Shown: positions 8,249 to 17,830 of the stretch, piece after piece
Numbering within the stretch: the first letter of the stretch is position 1
Layout of the letters: each line of letters starts with the position of its first letter
Assembly: GCF_028679125.1 (NCBI RefSeq)
Contig: NZ_JAJRCG010000002.1
Coordinates: 212,962 to 276,961 of the forward strand
Source: Methanoregula sp.
GTDB lineage: Archaea > Halobacteriota > Methanomicrobia > Methanomicrobiales > Methanospirillaceae
Direction: 5' to 3'
Length of the DNA: 64,000 bases
Position numbers and translations under genes: made by a program
The notes under the pieces: generated by a model
The model's database searches: none
What the model was told of the DNA's origin: nothing
Seen by the model: the letters and a program-made list of their open reading frames with translations, nothing else

Positions 8249-11200
8249 TTATTCCGCCTTCAACGGGATAGTAATCTGGAATTCAGTACCGGATCCCGTT
8301 TTACGTTCAATAGTCCCACCCAGTTGATCGACAAGGCTGGTGATAAGGCGCAGTCCGAGCGATTCCGTGTTCTTCCAGTCAAAATCCGGGGGCAGTCCTG
8401 TACCGTTATCCCTGACACTGAGGGTAAACGTGTCTCCGTCAGAACGACCTGTGATACGGAGGGTGCCGCTCATGTTGTCGGGGAAAGCATGTTTGAGCGA
8501 GTTGGAAATCAGCTCGTTCATGATGAGTCCCAGCGGGATGGCGATATTGATGTCCAGCGGGATTTTCCCGATATCCGTCTCCAGCGATACTCTCCGGTGA
8601 TCGATCCCGTAAAAGGAGAAGAGCTGGGTGGCGAGGAATCGCGTATACTCGGCGAGATCGATTGAGGAGATATCCTCGGACTGGTAGAGTTTTTCGTGGA
8701 CCAGCGACATTGCCCGGACCCGGTTCCTGGTCTCTGCCATGGCCTGTTTCATCTTGGGATCGTCCATGGTGCGCATCTGGAGATTGGTCAGGCTGATGAT
8801 GATCTGGAGATTGTTCTTCACCCGGTGGTGGATCTCCCGCAGGAGGAGCACTTTCTCATCCAGCGATGCCTGGATCGCAGCCTCATCCTGCTTCTGGCGG
8901 GTGATATCGTGAGCGGAGACGATGATCCGGTCCGGTGTCGTGCCGGTTCCCTTAATCATCGTGGCATGTACGGATAACGGCGTGGTGTGGCCGTCGGTTC
9001 TCCGGATCCGGATAACCTTCTCGGTCCATCCGGTCTCCAGATGTTGGGAGAACGCAGTATAGAGCGTACCGTCATCGACAAGATACCTGAAATACGGCGT
9101 CCCTATGAGCTGATCCTTTGGTATTCCGGTCAGCGTTTCACCGGCAGTATTGATGTCAAGGATCTTCCCTTCAAAGTCAAGGATCACCATGAGGTCGGGA
9201 TTTGCTTCTATTACGGATCGCGTGTAGTCGAGTGCTGCCTGCACGTCTTTCTCTGCCCGCTGGCGCTGGACAACCTCTTCCTGCAGGGCCCGGGTCCGTT
9301 CAAGGATGATACTCTCAAGGTTTTCATTGAGCCGGGCAAGTTCCGCTTCGGTCTCCTTAATCCGGGTGATGTCCCGCATGGATTCAATGGCACCGGTAAT
9401 GGATCCTTTAGCGTCATAAAGTGGCGATGCTACCAGGGACAGCACAGCACTTTTTCCTGACGGCAGGGTCACCTGCGTCTCGGCCATCACCGATGATCCC
9501 TCGTGGCGGATATTGCGATAATTCATCCGGGCTGCATCCTGATCCGGATCCTGGACGAGATTGATGAGCGTGGGGCGCCGATTCCCATATTGCCACAGAC
9601 TGTACTCGAAATCACCCTTTCCCAGCATATCCTCTGCCGGAATCCCACTGATCTGTTCGAGCGCCCGGTTCCATGCCAATACGTTTCCCCGGTGATCGAT
9701 GACCCACGTGGGGTCTGGCAGGAAACTGATGATATCCGAGAAGAGCTGCCGGGACTCCCGGAGAGATTCTTCCATCCGTTTGCGCTCAGTAATATCCCGG
9801 GCCACTCCGAGAACCGCGTAGATATGGCCTGCTGCATCCTTGAGCGGCACGAGGGTTGTATCAATCCACTCTTCCCGTTCGCCGAAATGGATTCTTGCTT
9901 CCTGGCGGAGAGAATCTCCCGTATCGAACACGTTTTCAAAGGCAGCATTCTGATCCCCGATTATTTCCGGCGGGAAGAATTCTCCTCTCTGCTTTCCGAT
10001 AACCTGATCGTACGGAAGGCCCAGTAATTTCAGCGCCGTTGTATTGGCGTACAATATAGTTCCGTTCCTGTCGTTGATGAAGATCTGATCGGGTGATGCT
10101 TCGGCAAGCGTGCGATACCGCTCTTCGCTTTGGGTAAGTGCCTCCTTTGCCCGTTTCCGTTCCGTGATGTCCCTGGCGCTTGCCATGGCAACCCGTGTCC
10201 CTGCAAGGGAAAAAATGACCGTGCTGACCTCAACCGGAATTATACTGCCATCTTTCCTGCGGTGCTCCGTTTCGAACGTGGCGTGTCCTTTTCCTGCCAT
10301 CTCTTCTGCAATTGCCGGCATTTTTGCCCTGCCCGCATCCGAAACAATGTCCTGCGGGGCACGCTGGAGGAGTTCATCGCGGGTATACCCCAGCCGATTG
10401 CACATTACATCGTTGACCTCGATGAATTTCCCGGGCAATCCCTGTTCTCCAAGGGCATGGAGGTACAGCGCATCGTTGATGTTGTTGAAGAACTGTCTGA
10501 ACCGCTCCTCACTCTCCTGTAACGCTGCCTCCGCCTGCCTGCGGACCACAATCTGCCACCAGCCCTGCATCAGGAGCTGCAGCTGGCGGACATCCCCTTC
10601 GTTATAATCCGCTCCTTTGTTGCCCACGCCGGCAATGGCAACGATATGATCGCCTTCAAAGACCGGTATGTTCATATGCCGGACTAGGGAAACATGACCC
10701 TCCGGAGTGCCCCGCTTGAACGGGCTTTCAGCTGCATAATCGTTGGTGACGATCGGTTTTCGCTGACGGACGGCTTCCCCCCACAGTCCGGTCTTTTCCA
10801 AGGGATACTCGATAGGTTGATTGATGATCCGGCAGGACTCGTAGGTAGTTTTTGACCAGTACTGCATGGTCATGACAGATTCATCATCATTCATGGTGGC
10901 TAAGTACCCGATGGTACTTCCGGTTAGTCGTATCGCATCCTCAACCACGGTGGATATTATCTCCTTTTCTGCCCGCTGGCCCCTCTGGGAGAGCGAGAGC
11001 AGGGACTCCATGCGTTGTTTCTCAAGAGTAAGGTCTTCCTCCGCCCGCTTACGCTCGGTGACGTCGGTGAGCAGGTTAAGGGTTGCCGGCCTCCCCTGCC
11101 AGAGGATCTGTGCAGCCGAAATGAATACCCATTTCATCCTGCCCCCGGCACCGATGACCCGGAAATCATAGGTCTCGGGGATATCCACACCTGCCATCCG

Positions 11201-12895
11201 CTTCCGGTAGCGGGTTGTCACAAGATCCCGGTCATCAGGCCAGATAAAATCAACAAACGGTTTTCCTGTCAGTTCATCAGCCGGCACTCCCAGCAGTCTG
11301 GACATACTCGGATTGGCAAAGGCAAAGTTCCCGTCCTGCGCAATGATAACCGCTTCATTTGCTTTTTCGATTAAGGTGCGGTACTTTTCCTCGCTCTCCC
11401 GCAGGGCAGCATCAGCCATTTTCCGATCATGGATATCGTAGCAGGAGCCGATATAGCCGGAAAATGTTCCATCCTTTGTAAAGAGAGGTTTCCCAAAGTC
11501 GAGCAGCCAGTGATAAGTGCCGTCATGGTACCGGAGGCGGTACTCCATCTCGAACGGGGTTCGTGCATTGAAATGATCGAGATAGATCTTCAGAGAACGA
11601 TCGAGATCATCCGGGTGAACTCCCTCTGCCCACCCGTCCCCAAGCTCCTGGCCGATGGTGCGCCCGGTAAATGCGAGCCAGTTTTTATTGAAGTAATCGC
11701 ATTTCCCGCTTACATCCGCCCGCCAGACCGGGTTCGGAAAATCATTGAGGATCAGGAGATAAAAATCCCGGGCGTCCCTTACTGTATCCTCAGTATGTTT
11801 GTGTTCGGTAATATCATCAAAGACCGCAACGAAATACCCCTTCTCCGGGGAGAATGCCGATATCTTCATCCATGTGTTGAGCGGCTTGAAGTATATCTCG
11901 AACGTCTCGGGAATTCCCGTTGCTGCTACCCGCCCGTACGTATCAAAGAGTTCGGGATTCAGTGTACGGATGTCCGGTATCACTTCAAGAACGCGTTTCC
12001 CCTCGACATCGTTCAACCCGGTCAACCGTTCAAATGAGCGGTTCACGGTGAGATACATCCAGTCCACCGGCCTGCCATGGTCGTCATAGATCATACGGCA
12101 ATAAGCCAGTCCCTCAAGCAGATTCTCAAAGAGCGTACGGTATTTTGCCTCACTCTCTTTTAACGCCGTTTCTGCATCCGTGCGTTCCGTGATATCGACA
12201 CCGATTGCGATATACCGGGGCGACTCTCCAGGGTTCCCGGGCAGATCCCGGGTGTTCCACAGGATAGTCTTATGAGTTCCGTCGTTACGGGTAATGGTAG
12301 TCCTGAGGTTCACCAGGTAATTGCGCTGCGCAATGATCTCTGCAATCTTTCCGGTGATCTCTTTTCGGTATTTCTCCTCCGGGTAGAGGAGTTTCCAGAT
12401 CGTGTTTTTCCCCATTACCGTATCAGCGGGATAACCGCTGATCGTTTCTGCCGCATGGTTCCATTCGCGGATCCTGCCATCCTTATCAAGCACCATCAGC
12501 CAGACATTGGCATTCTGGACAATGCCCTGCTGGATGTCTGCAACAGACTTCAGGTTGTCCCCTGTTGTAACAATGTTTTGTGCAAGATATGCGACAAGAA
12601 CCGCGATGGCGATGAAGACGATAACCTGGATGAGCGCACCTTCTCTGGTGACAGGATTGGCCGGATCATGCATAATGACAAGAGCAAGATACGCCAGGCC
12701 CAGCAGGATACAGGGAAGCATACCCTTTTTCCGGTAATGGTATGCGATGAGAACAATGGGGATATAATACAGGTACATGAAAACCGTTGTAATGCCCTGA
12801 GAAAGACACCCTGCGGTCAGGGCTATGACGATAACGGCAGATGAAACAATAGCAGCATTCCACCAGGCCTCGGTCACCGGTATCTTCATCGTCAT
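8249..12895 (-). CDS. Membrane-bound multi-PAS sensor histidine kinase (eight PAS, one GAF)
   Basis: 1548 residues. An N-terminal module of about four membrane helices (~14-110) carries the motif IPIVLIAYHYR, also found in two other kinases of this window. Eight PAS domains follow (starting near 118, 245, 373, 500, 795, 917, 1042 and 1213), interrupted after the fourth by a GAF domain (~640-790). A coiled segment rich in Glu/Leu/Arg comes before the last PAS. The catalytic part is HisKA_2 (phosphoacceptor in [12 protein letters not shown], ~1345) and HATPase with the DNGTGLP box. GGTGACAGGGGA just before ATG 12895 is a strong ribosome binding site. The gene follows the receiver-PAS-kinase by 47 bases. 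It likely integrates several cytoplasmic redox or small-molecule signals; none is known. Confidence 0.92.
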   Translation of the reverse strand: MTMKIPVTEAWWNAAIVSSAVIVIALTAGCLSQGITTVFMYLYYIPIVLIAYHYRKKGMLPCILLGLAYLALVIMHDPANPVTREGALIQVIVFIAIAVLVAYLAQNIVTTGDNLKSVADIQQGIVQNANVWLMVLDKDGRIREWNHAAETISGYPADTVMGKNTIWKLLYPEEKYRKEITGKIAEIIAQRNYLVNLRTTITRNDGTHKTILWNTRDLPGNPGESPRYIAIGVDITERTDAETALKESEAKYRTLFENLLEGLAYCRMIYDDHGRPVDWMYLTVNRSFERLTGLNDVEGKRVLEVIPDIRTLNPELFDTYGRVAATGIPETFEIYFKPLNTWMKISAFSPEKGYFVAVFDDITEHKHTEDTVRDARDFYLLILNDFPNPVWRADVSGKCDYFNKNWLAFTGRTIGQELGDGWAEGVHPDDLDRSLKIYLDHFNARTPFEMEYRLRYHDGTYHWLLDFGKPLFTKDGTFSGYIGSCYDIHDRKMADAALRESEEKYRTLIEKANEAVIIAQDGNFAFANPSMSRLLGVPADELTGKPFVDFIWPDDRDLVTTRYRKRMAGVDIPETYDFRVIGAGGRMKWVFISAAQILWQGRPATLNLLTDVTERKRAEEDLTLEKQRMESLLSLSQRGQRAEKEIISTVVEDAIRLTGSTIGYLATMNDDESVMTMQYWSKTTYESCRIINQPIEYPLEKTGLWGEAVRQRKPIVTNDYAAESPFKRGTPEGHVSLVRHMNIPVFEGDHIVAIAGVGNKGADYNEGDVRQLQLLMQGWWQIVVRRQAEAALQESEERFRQFFNNINDALYLHALGEQGLPGKFIEVNDVMCNRLGYTRDELLQRAPQDIVSDAGRAKMPAIAEEMAGKGHATFETEHRRKDGSIIPVEVSTVIFSLAGTRVAMASARDITERKRAKEALTQSEERYRTLAEASPDQIFINDRNGTILYANTTALKLLGLPYDQVIGKQRGEFFPPEIIGDQNAAFENVFDTGDSLRQEARIHFGEREEWIDTTLVPLKDAAGHIYAVLGVARDITERKRMEESLRESRQLFSDIISFLPDPTWVIDHRGNVLAWNRALEQISGIPAEDMLGKGDFEYSLWQYGNRRPTLINLVQDPDQDAARMNYRNIRHEGSSVMAETQVTLPSGKSAVLSLVASPLYDAKGSITGAIESMRDITRIKETEAELARLNENLESIILERTRALQEEVVQRQRAEKDVQAALDYTRSVIEANPDLMVILDFEGKILDINTAGETLTGIPKDQLIGTPYFRYLVDDGTLYTAFSQHLETGWTEKVIRIRRTDGHTTPLSVHATMIKGTGTTPDRIIVSAHDITRQKQDEAAIQASLDEKVLLLREIHHRVKNNLQIIISLTNLQMRTMDDPKMKQAMAETRNRVRAMSLVHEKLYQSEDISSIDLAEYTRFLATQLFSFYGIDHRRVSLETDIGKIPLDINIAIPLGLIMNELISNSLKHAFPDNMSGTLRITGRSDGDTFTLSVRDNGTGLPPDFDWKNTESLGLRLITSLVDQLGGTIERKTGSGTEFQITIPLKAE

Positions 12896-12942
12896 TCCCC
12901 TGTCACCGATCCATCGGGATCATCTCCGGGAGGGCCACCGGC

Positions 12943-15642
12943 TCATTGTTTCTCATGCAACACCAGGATAAACGTTGTCCCGGCCGTCCGGTCGAGTTCG
13001 ATCGTCCCGTCCATCTGGTCGGTGAGGGTATTGACCAGCTGGAGCCCCAGTGAATGGGTGTTTTTCCAGTCCAGACTATCAGGAATCCCGATTCCATCGT
13101 CATGGAAATTGACGGTCAGGATGTGCTCCTCCTTTTTGATGCTGATAGAGACTTCCCCTTCCCGCCCACCGGGGAATGCATACTTGAGTGAATTCGAGAT
13201 CAGTTCGTTGATGATCAGGCCGAGCGGGATAGCGGTATTGATGTCCACATCCACATCGTGCATATCCAGCCTGAACCGGATGCCCCGGCCCTTTGCACCG
13301 TAAAACTGGAAGAGGCCGGTCCCGAGGAACGTGATATATTCGTTGAGATCGATATGGGCGAGATCTTCTGACCGGTACAGTTTTTCGTGGACAAGGGCCA
13401 TTGCCCTGACCCGGTTCTGGCTCTCCCGGAGCGCGGCGAGCGTGGGTTCATCCCTGATATACCGGGACTGGAGATTGAGGAGACTTGCAATGATCTGGAG
13501 GTTGTTTTTCACCCGGTGGTGGATCTCCTTGAGGAGCAGGGTCTTCTCATCAAGCGATGAACGGAGTTTGTCTTCAACCGTGAGCCTCTGGGCGTTCTCT
13601 TCCTCGAGCGCTTGGTTTGCCTTTGAAAGCGCTTCGGTCCGGTCAGCGATCCGTTGTTCGAGAACGGCGTTCAGCGATCGGATCTCCGATTCCATCAGAC
13701 GGCGGTTGGTAATATCGAGGTTTACTCCCGTCAGCCGGACGGGAACTCCCTGGCTATCGAACTCAACGATCTTTCCCCGGCCAAGTACCCACATCCAGCC
13801 CCCCTCTTTTGTCCTCATCCTGAACTCGATCTCGCAGAGTGGACGTTTTCTCTTGATCTGTTCATCAAGATCCGCAAGGATATGACTCCGTTCATCCGGG
13901 TGCATGAGCGCAGCCCACCTTTCAAAAGTGGCAGGAAATTCACCGGGAGTGTACCCGAGCATGGTATAAAACCGGTCGCTGAACACCGCTTTTCCCGTAG
14001 GAAGATACCATTCCCAGAAGGCTGCACCGGCACCTTCAAGAGCCAGCCGGAGCCGTTCCTCGCTCTCCTGCAGGGCAGCCTCAGCCTCTTTCCTCTGCTG
14101 GATTGGGCGGGTTGTCACCACGATCCCGTTGATCCCGGGCTCATCGAGCAGGTTGGCCGCCAGGGCATCGACCCAGATGTAATCGCCATCAGCCTTCCGG
14201 ATCCGGAATTCCGTTGGTATCCCTGGATTGGTCTTGTCAAAGACCTCCCTCAAATCATGGTTCACATGTTCGAGATCATCAGGATGGATATCATCCATGG
14301 GATTCCGGCCAATCAGATAGCCCGCCGGATAGCCGAGTATCCTCTCTGCTGACGGGGACTCATAGACAATCCGGCCATCCTTATCGAGGATCCGTATGAT
14401 ATCCGATGAGTTCTGGATGAGGGCCCGGAACCGTATCTCGCTCTCGCGGAGTGCTTCATCAGCCCGTTTGCGGTCGGTAATATCAGTCAGCACATTCAGG
14501 GATGCAGGAGCACCATCAAATTCAATTCCGCACCCCCGGATCATGACCGTAAGTCGCCCACCGGATTTTGTCAGGATCTCAATCTCGTACGGTGCGACCG
14601 GTTCGCCAAGCGAACGTTTCCTGATGGCAGATGATACCGGGTCCTGGTATTCCGTCGCAATGAACCTGCTTATAGGCTGGTTAAGAATCTCGTGCAGGGT
14701 ATATCCGGTGATGTTCTGGGCAACCTGGTTCACGTAAAGGATAATGCCGCCACGATGAACGAGGATGAGATCGGGAACGCTCTCCAGCAGCGTACGGAAT
14801 TTTATTTCATTCTCCTGAAGCGCCAACTCGGCATTTTTCCTGTCGGTGATATCCCGGATCACTTCGATGGCACCGGAAAGGTTCCCGGCAGCATCAACGA
14901 GGGGTGATGCCGTCCCCCAGAGGTGGGCACCCCGGCCCCCGTTCAGCATCGGACTGAATACCTCGGCTATAATTTTCTGGCCATCCCTGTTCACGTACAC
15001 ATAGTCTTCCCTGACATCCTGATCGTCTTTAAAGATGAGATCGACAAGGATCGGCCTCTGTATCCCGTAAAACGGGAGGCTGTACTCATGATCACCTTTT
15101 CCCAGCATATCGGCAGCGGCGACACCGGTCAGCCCTTCCATCGCGTTGTTCCACGCGATCACCGTCCCGTTCTTATCAATGGCAAGTACCGGGTCCGGCA
15201 GGAATGCAAGAATGTCGGCAAGACGTTTTTGGGAGTCCCGCACCGCTGTTTCAGCCCGCATCCTCTCCTGGAGATTCTCCCAGAAACGGAGTGCCTTGCG
15301 GGAGATATTCGGCAGATCCTCAAACACGGTCGCAGACTTGACAATGTAATCAACGGCCCCGGACTTCATGATCTCAACAGCGAGGCGTTCATCACCGTAC
15401 CCGGTCATGACAATCAGGGGAATCGTCACTGCATCGTTCACGCGGGAAAGGATGTCGATACCTTTGCCATCCGGAAGATTCCAGTCGGAGATGATAAGGT
15501 CCGGAGGATCGTGCCCGGTGATCTCCCGTGCCTGCGCTATCGATCCCGCGATCGAGATCCGGAACTTTTCCCGATCGTCCCTGAATGCCCGGAGAATGAG
15601 ATCCCGGTGATCCTGATCATCCTCAATGATCAGGATATGAAT
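12943..15642 (-). CDS. Receiver-PAS4-histidine kinase hybrid with unclear start
   Basis: Protein sequence contains a full receiver domain (D53 in [11 protein letters not shown] in IVKSATV), four PAS domains, HisKA_2 ([12 protein letters not shown]) and HATPase (DDGIGIP). About 899 residues if it begins at the ATT codon 15642. The first standard start in frame is GTG 15441, in the middle of the receiver, which would remove its phosphorylation site and cannot be the natural start. The frame stays open up to the TAG of the upstream receiver gene (15700-15702). An ATG at 15687-15689, preceded by GGGGG, is out of frame by one base: adding a single G after it would give a natural start (M-A-G-T-A-S). 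So a one-base deletion, sequencing error or rare ATT start is likely. The first PAS resembles PAS modules in the kinases at 8249 and 26650. Confidence 0.8.
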   Translation of the reverse strand: MHILIIEDDQDHRDLILRAFRDDREKFRISIAGSIAQAREITGHDPPDLIISDWNLPDGKGIDILSRVNDAVTIPLIVMTGYGDERLAVEIMKSGAVDYIVKSATVFEDLPNISRKALRFWENLQERMRAETAVRDSQKRLADILAFLPDPVLAIDKNGTVIAWNNAMEGLTGVAAADMLGKGDHEYSLPFYGIQRPILVDLIFKDDQDVREDYVYVNRDGQKIIAEVFSPMLNGGRGAHLWGTASPLVDAAGNLSGAIEVIRDITDRKNAELALQENEIKFRTLLESVPDLILVHRGGIILYVNQVAQNITGYTLHEILNQPISRFIATEYQDPVSSAIRKRSLGEPVAPYEIEILTKSGGRLTVMIRGCGIEFDGAPASLNVLTDITDRKRADEALRESEIRFRALIQNSSDIIRILDKDGRIVYESPSAERILGYPAGYLIGRNPMDDIHPDDLEHVNHDLREVFDKTNPGIPTEFRIRKADGDYIWVDALAANLLDEPGINGIVVTTRPIQQRKEAEAALQESEERLRLALEGAGAAFWEWYLPTGKAVFSDRFYTMLGYTPGEFPATFERWAALMHPDERSHILADLDEQIKRKRPLCEIEFRMRTKEGGWMWVLGRGKIVEFDSQGVPVRLTGVNLDITNRRLMESEIRSLNAVLEQRIADRTEALSKANQALEEENAQRLTVEDKLRSSLDEKTLLLKEIHHRVKNNLQIIASLLNLQSRYIRDEPTLAALRESQNRVRAMALVHEKLYRSEDLAHIDLNEYITFLGTGLFQFYGAKGRGIRFRLDMHDVDVDINTAIPLGLIINELISNSLKYAFPGGREGEVSISIKKEEHILTVNFHDDGIGIPDSLDWKNTHSLGLQLVNTLTDQMDGTIELDRTAGTTFILVLHEKQ

Positions 15643-15699
15643 GGGTGTTGCCCGTGTTCCGGATGGTTCTGGAGATGCCGTACCCGCATGCCCCCAAAA

Positions 15700-16155
15700 C
15701 TAATCCTTTATCGGTTTTGCATTCCAGCCCAGCCAGTAGAACCCGAGATCCTTCATCAACCGGGTGAATGTCTTGAAATCCAGAGGTTTTACAACGTAAC
15801 TGTTTGCATGATAATCATAAGACTGGGCAATGTCGCTTTCAGCATCGGAACTGGTGAGGATGACTACCGGGATCCGGAGGAGATCCGGGGCAGTCTTGAT
15901 GGTTTTTAAGACTTCAAGCCCGTCAACACGGGGGAGCCGGAGATCCAGGAGCACGAGGTTCGGAGGGGGATTTTTCCCTGTATCCGCATATGCTCCCCGG
16001 TTGAAAAGATAGTCAAGGGCCTTCTCACCATCAGATACATGGTGGATCGTGTTCGCCACCTGCTGGTCCCGCATACCACGGATGACCAGTTCGGCATGAT
16101 CTTCATTGTCCTCAACGAGCAGGATATGGAGAGGCTCCCCGGTCAGTTCAGCCAT
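15700..16155 (-). CDS. Stand-alone response regulator, Rcp1-like
   Basis: 151 residues forming a single receiver domain. Acid pocket E15/D16, phosphoacceptor D71 in LLDLRLPRVDG, switch region LTSSD, and K in VVKPLDF are all present. The insertion before the phosphorylation site (GAYADTGKNPPP) and the 'HANSYVVKPLDF' C-terminal part are typical of the Rcp1 class that pairs with phytochrome-like and PAS kinases. No output domain. AGAGAG lies upstream of ATG 16155. It sits 17 bases after the receiver-kinase at 16173 and its TAG stop is in frame with the following hybrid kinase, so the two were possibly once one reading frame or are simply tightly packed. Confidence 0.9.
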   Translation of the reverse strand: MAELTGEPLHILLVEDNEDHAELVIRGMRDQQVANTIHHVSDGEKALDYLFNRGAYADTGKNPPPNLVLLDLRLPRVDGLEVLKTIKTAPDLLRIPVVILTSSDAESDIAQSYDYHANSYVVKPLDFKTFTRLMKDLGFYWLGWNAKPIKD

Positions 16156-16172
16156 AGAAGTCTCTCTTATAT

Positions 16173-17441
16173 TTAACGGGTATTATTGTTATCGGTTCCC
16201 GTGACCCCGACAACCGGCAGGGTGAACCGGAACGTGGTGCCGTTCCCGATCCCATCGGATTCCGCCCAGATCTTCCCGCCATGCACTTCAATGATACGCC
16301 GGACAATGGCCAGGCCGACCCCGGTGCCTGGCGTGCTGGCATCCAGTTTCTCAAAGAGGTTGAAGATCCGCTCGAGATACTGCGGTTCGATCCCCATGCC
16401 ATTGTCCTGCACGAAGAAGACCGGGTCTCCCCCCTGCATATTCACCCCGATCCGGATGACCGGATCGGGCTGGTCGCCCCGGAACCTGATAGCATTCTCC
16501 ATCAGGTTGAGGAGGACTTCCCTCATGCGGGTATGATCAACGTTCACGACCGGAAGATCCGGTGCAATCTCCACACGAATGCTTTGATCGTCAAGAGGCC
16601 TGGCAAGATAATCCATTACCTCGTGAGCAATAATCCCAAACCCGATGCGTTCCGGTTTGCCCACATTCTGTCCGGCACGGGAGAGTTTCAGCAGGTCGGA
16701 CAGGAGTTCATCGAGTCTGTCCACTGCGGTGGATATGCGATGCGCATGGTTAAGGAGTCCGGCAGTGTCACTGCTCCCTTGAGAGATCTCATCCTCGATC
16801 ATACCGGAAAAACCCTGGATGGTAACAAGCGGGCTCCGGAGTTCATGGGACACCGTGTAGGTGAACCGGGCAAGTTCAGCGTTCTTCTGTTCAAGTTCCC
16901 GGATCACGGTCTCCCGCTGTTTCTCTGCGGTTTTCCGCTCGGCAATTTCCGCTTCGAGTTGCAGTACTTTTTTCTCGAGTTTGCGGAACAATACCTCGTT
17001 ATACTGGCGCAGTACTTCCATCTCGTCCCCGAGCGGATGTATCGGGAAGATCGGTTTGTCACGTGCACGGGATGATGCCTCAAGAACGTTACGCACCTCT
17101 TTAATAAGGATCTCCGGCTTCTGCGGTTTGATGATGAACCGCTCTGCCCCGAGACTGTAGGCAAACTGCTCATCTTTGACATCGATGTAGGTTGCGGTAT
17201 AAAAGATGAACGGGATCTGTTTCAGATGCTCATCTGCTTTCCACTGACGGCAGAGTTCAAACCCGTCCATTACCGGCATCAAGATGTCGGTGATGAGAAG
17301 GTCCGGAGGTGTTTTTCCCGCAACTGCGAGGGCGTCAGCCCCGTTGACTGCAGATATCACGTCATACCCGTTTCCTTTCAGGATCGATTCCAGGAGGTAG
17401 AGGTTGGGCGGGTGATCATCCACGATGAGGATCCGGGTCAT
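16173..17441 (-). CDS. Receiver-histidine kinase hybrid
   Basis: 422 residues: receiver ~1-120 (D52 in ITDILMPVMDG), a coiled linker ~140-190 (YNEVLFRKLEKKVLQLEAEI) and a classical HisKA dimerisation domain with H199 in VSHELRSPL, then HATPase ~295-412 with N box (ENAIRF), DNGMGI and GTGVGLAIV. No membrane segment, so it is a cytosolic relay kinase that takes phosphate from another kinase at its receiver. The start overlaps the stop of the upstream receiver gene by four bases (ATGA), a sign of translational coupling. Its receiver and coiled linker are closely similar to those of the kinase at 19826, showing recent duplication; a third, broken copy lies at 21510-21775. Confidence 0.92.
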   Translation of the reverse strand: MTRILIVDDHPPNLYLLESILKGNGYDVISAVNGADALAVAGKTPPDLLITDILMPVMDGFELCRQWKADEHLKQIPFIFYTATYIDVKDEQFAYSLGAERFIIKPQKPEILIKEVRNVLEASSRARDKPIFPIHPLGDEMEVLRQYNEVLFRKLEKKVLQLEAEIAERKTAEKQRETVIRELEQKNAELARFTYTVSHELRSPLVTIQGFSGMIEDEISQGSSDTAGLLNHAHRISTAVDRLDELLSDLLKLSRAGQNVGKPERIGFGIIAHEVMDYLARPLDDQSIRVEIAPDLPVVNVDHTRMREVLLNLMENAIRFRGDQPDPVIRIGVNMQGGDPVFFVQDNGMGIEPQYLERIFNLFEKLDASTPGTGVGLAIVRRIIEVHGGKIWAESDGIGNGTTFRFTLPVVGVTGTDNNNTR

Positions 17442-17830
17442 CCATCAGCACCCCGTGGACTATCCGCAGGAATGAACTGACTGATCTCTTCCGTAAACGT
17501 TTTAGGGTTGATGGGCTTCTCGATATACCCGTTGCACCCGGCGGCAAGTGCCTTCTCCCGGTCACCGGCCATCGCGTAGGAAGTGAGGGCGACAATGGGT
17601 ATTGATCGCACCTTTGCGATCTTCCTCAACTCCTGTGCGGTCGTGTACCCGTCCATGACCGGGAGCTGGATATCGAGAAGGATAAGGTCGGGCATCTCCC
17701 GCGCTGCCAGATCAATTCCTTCCCTGCCGTCATGCGCCCGGACCGTTGAATATCCTTTTGCACTCATGATATAATTGACCAGGTAGAAGTTCTGGTCATT
17801 GTCCTCGATATAAAGCACTTTTATTGTCAT
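17438..17830 (-). CDS. Stand-alone response regulator, DivK-like
   Basis: 130 residues, a single receiver: E9/D10 acid pocket, phosphoacceptor D53 in [17 protein letters not shown] switch and K in IEKPINP. The sequence [13 protein letters not shown] is typical of the DivK/CheY class that shuttles phosphate between kinases. Its first four bases overlap the stop of the dCache kinase gene (17827-17830) and its last four overlap the start of the receiver-kinase (17438-17441), so the three genes are almost certainly co-transcribed and made in similar amounts. The natural reading is a relay: dCache kinase to this receiver to the receiver-kinase. That order is inferred. Confidence 0.92.
   Translation of the reverse strand: MTIKVLYIEDNDQNFYLVNYIMSAKGYSTVRAHDGREGIDLAAREMPDLILLDIQLPVMDGYTTAQELRKIAKVRSIPIVALTSYAMAGDREKALAAGCNGYIEKPINPKTFTEEISQFIPADSPRGADG

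Noticed and set aside
15700..15702. TAG read as pyrrolysine joining the receiver and the hybrid kinase
   Set aside because: Several other genes here end in TAG, no pyl genes or pyrrolysine-type methyltransferases are seen, and the sequence after TAG looks like a linker before a new receiver. Left as a minor alternative only.
14923..15909. 328-codon plus-strand frame opposite the hybrid kinase and receiver
   Set aside because: Runs across two genes with clear domains on the other strand; shadow.
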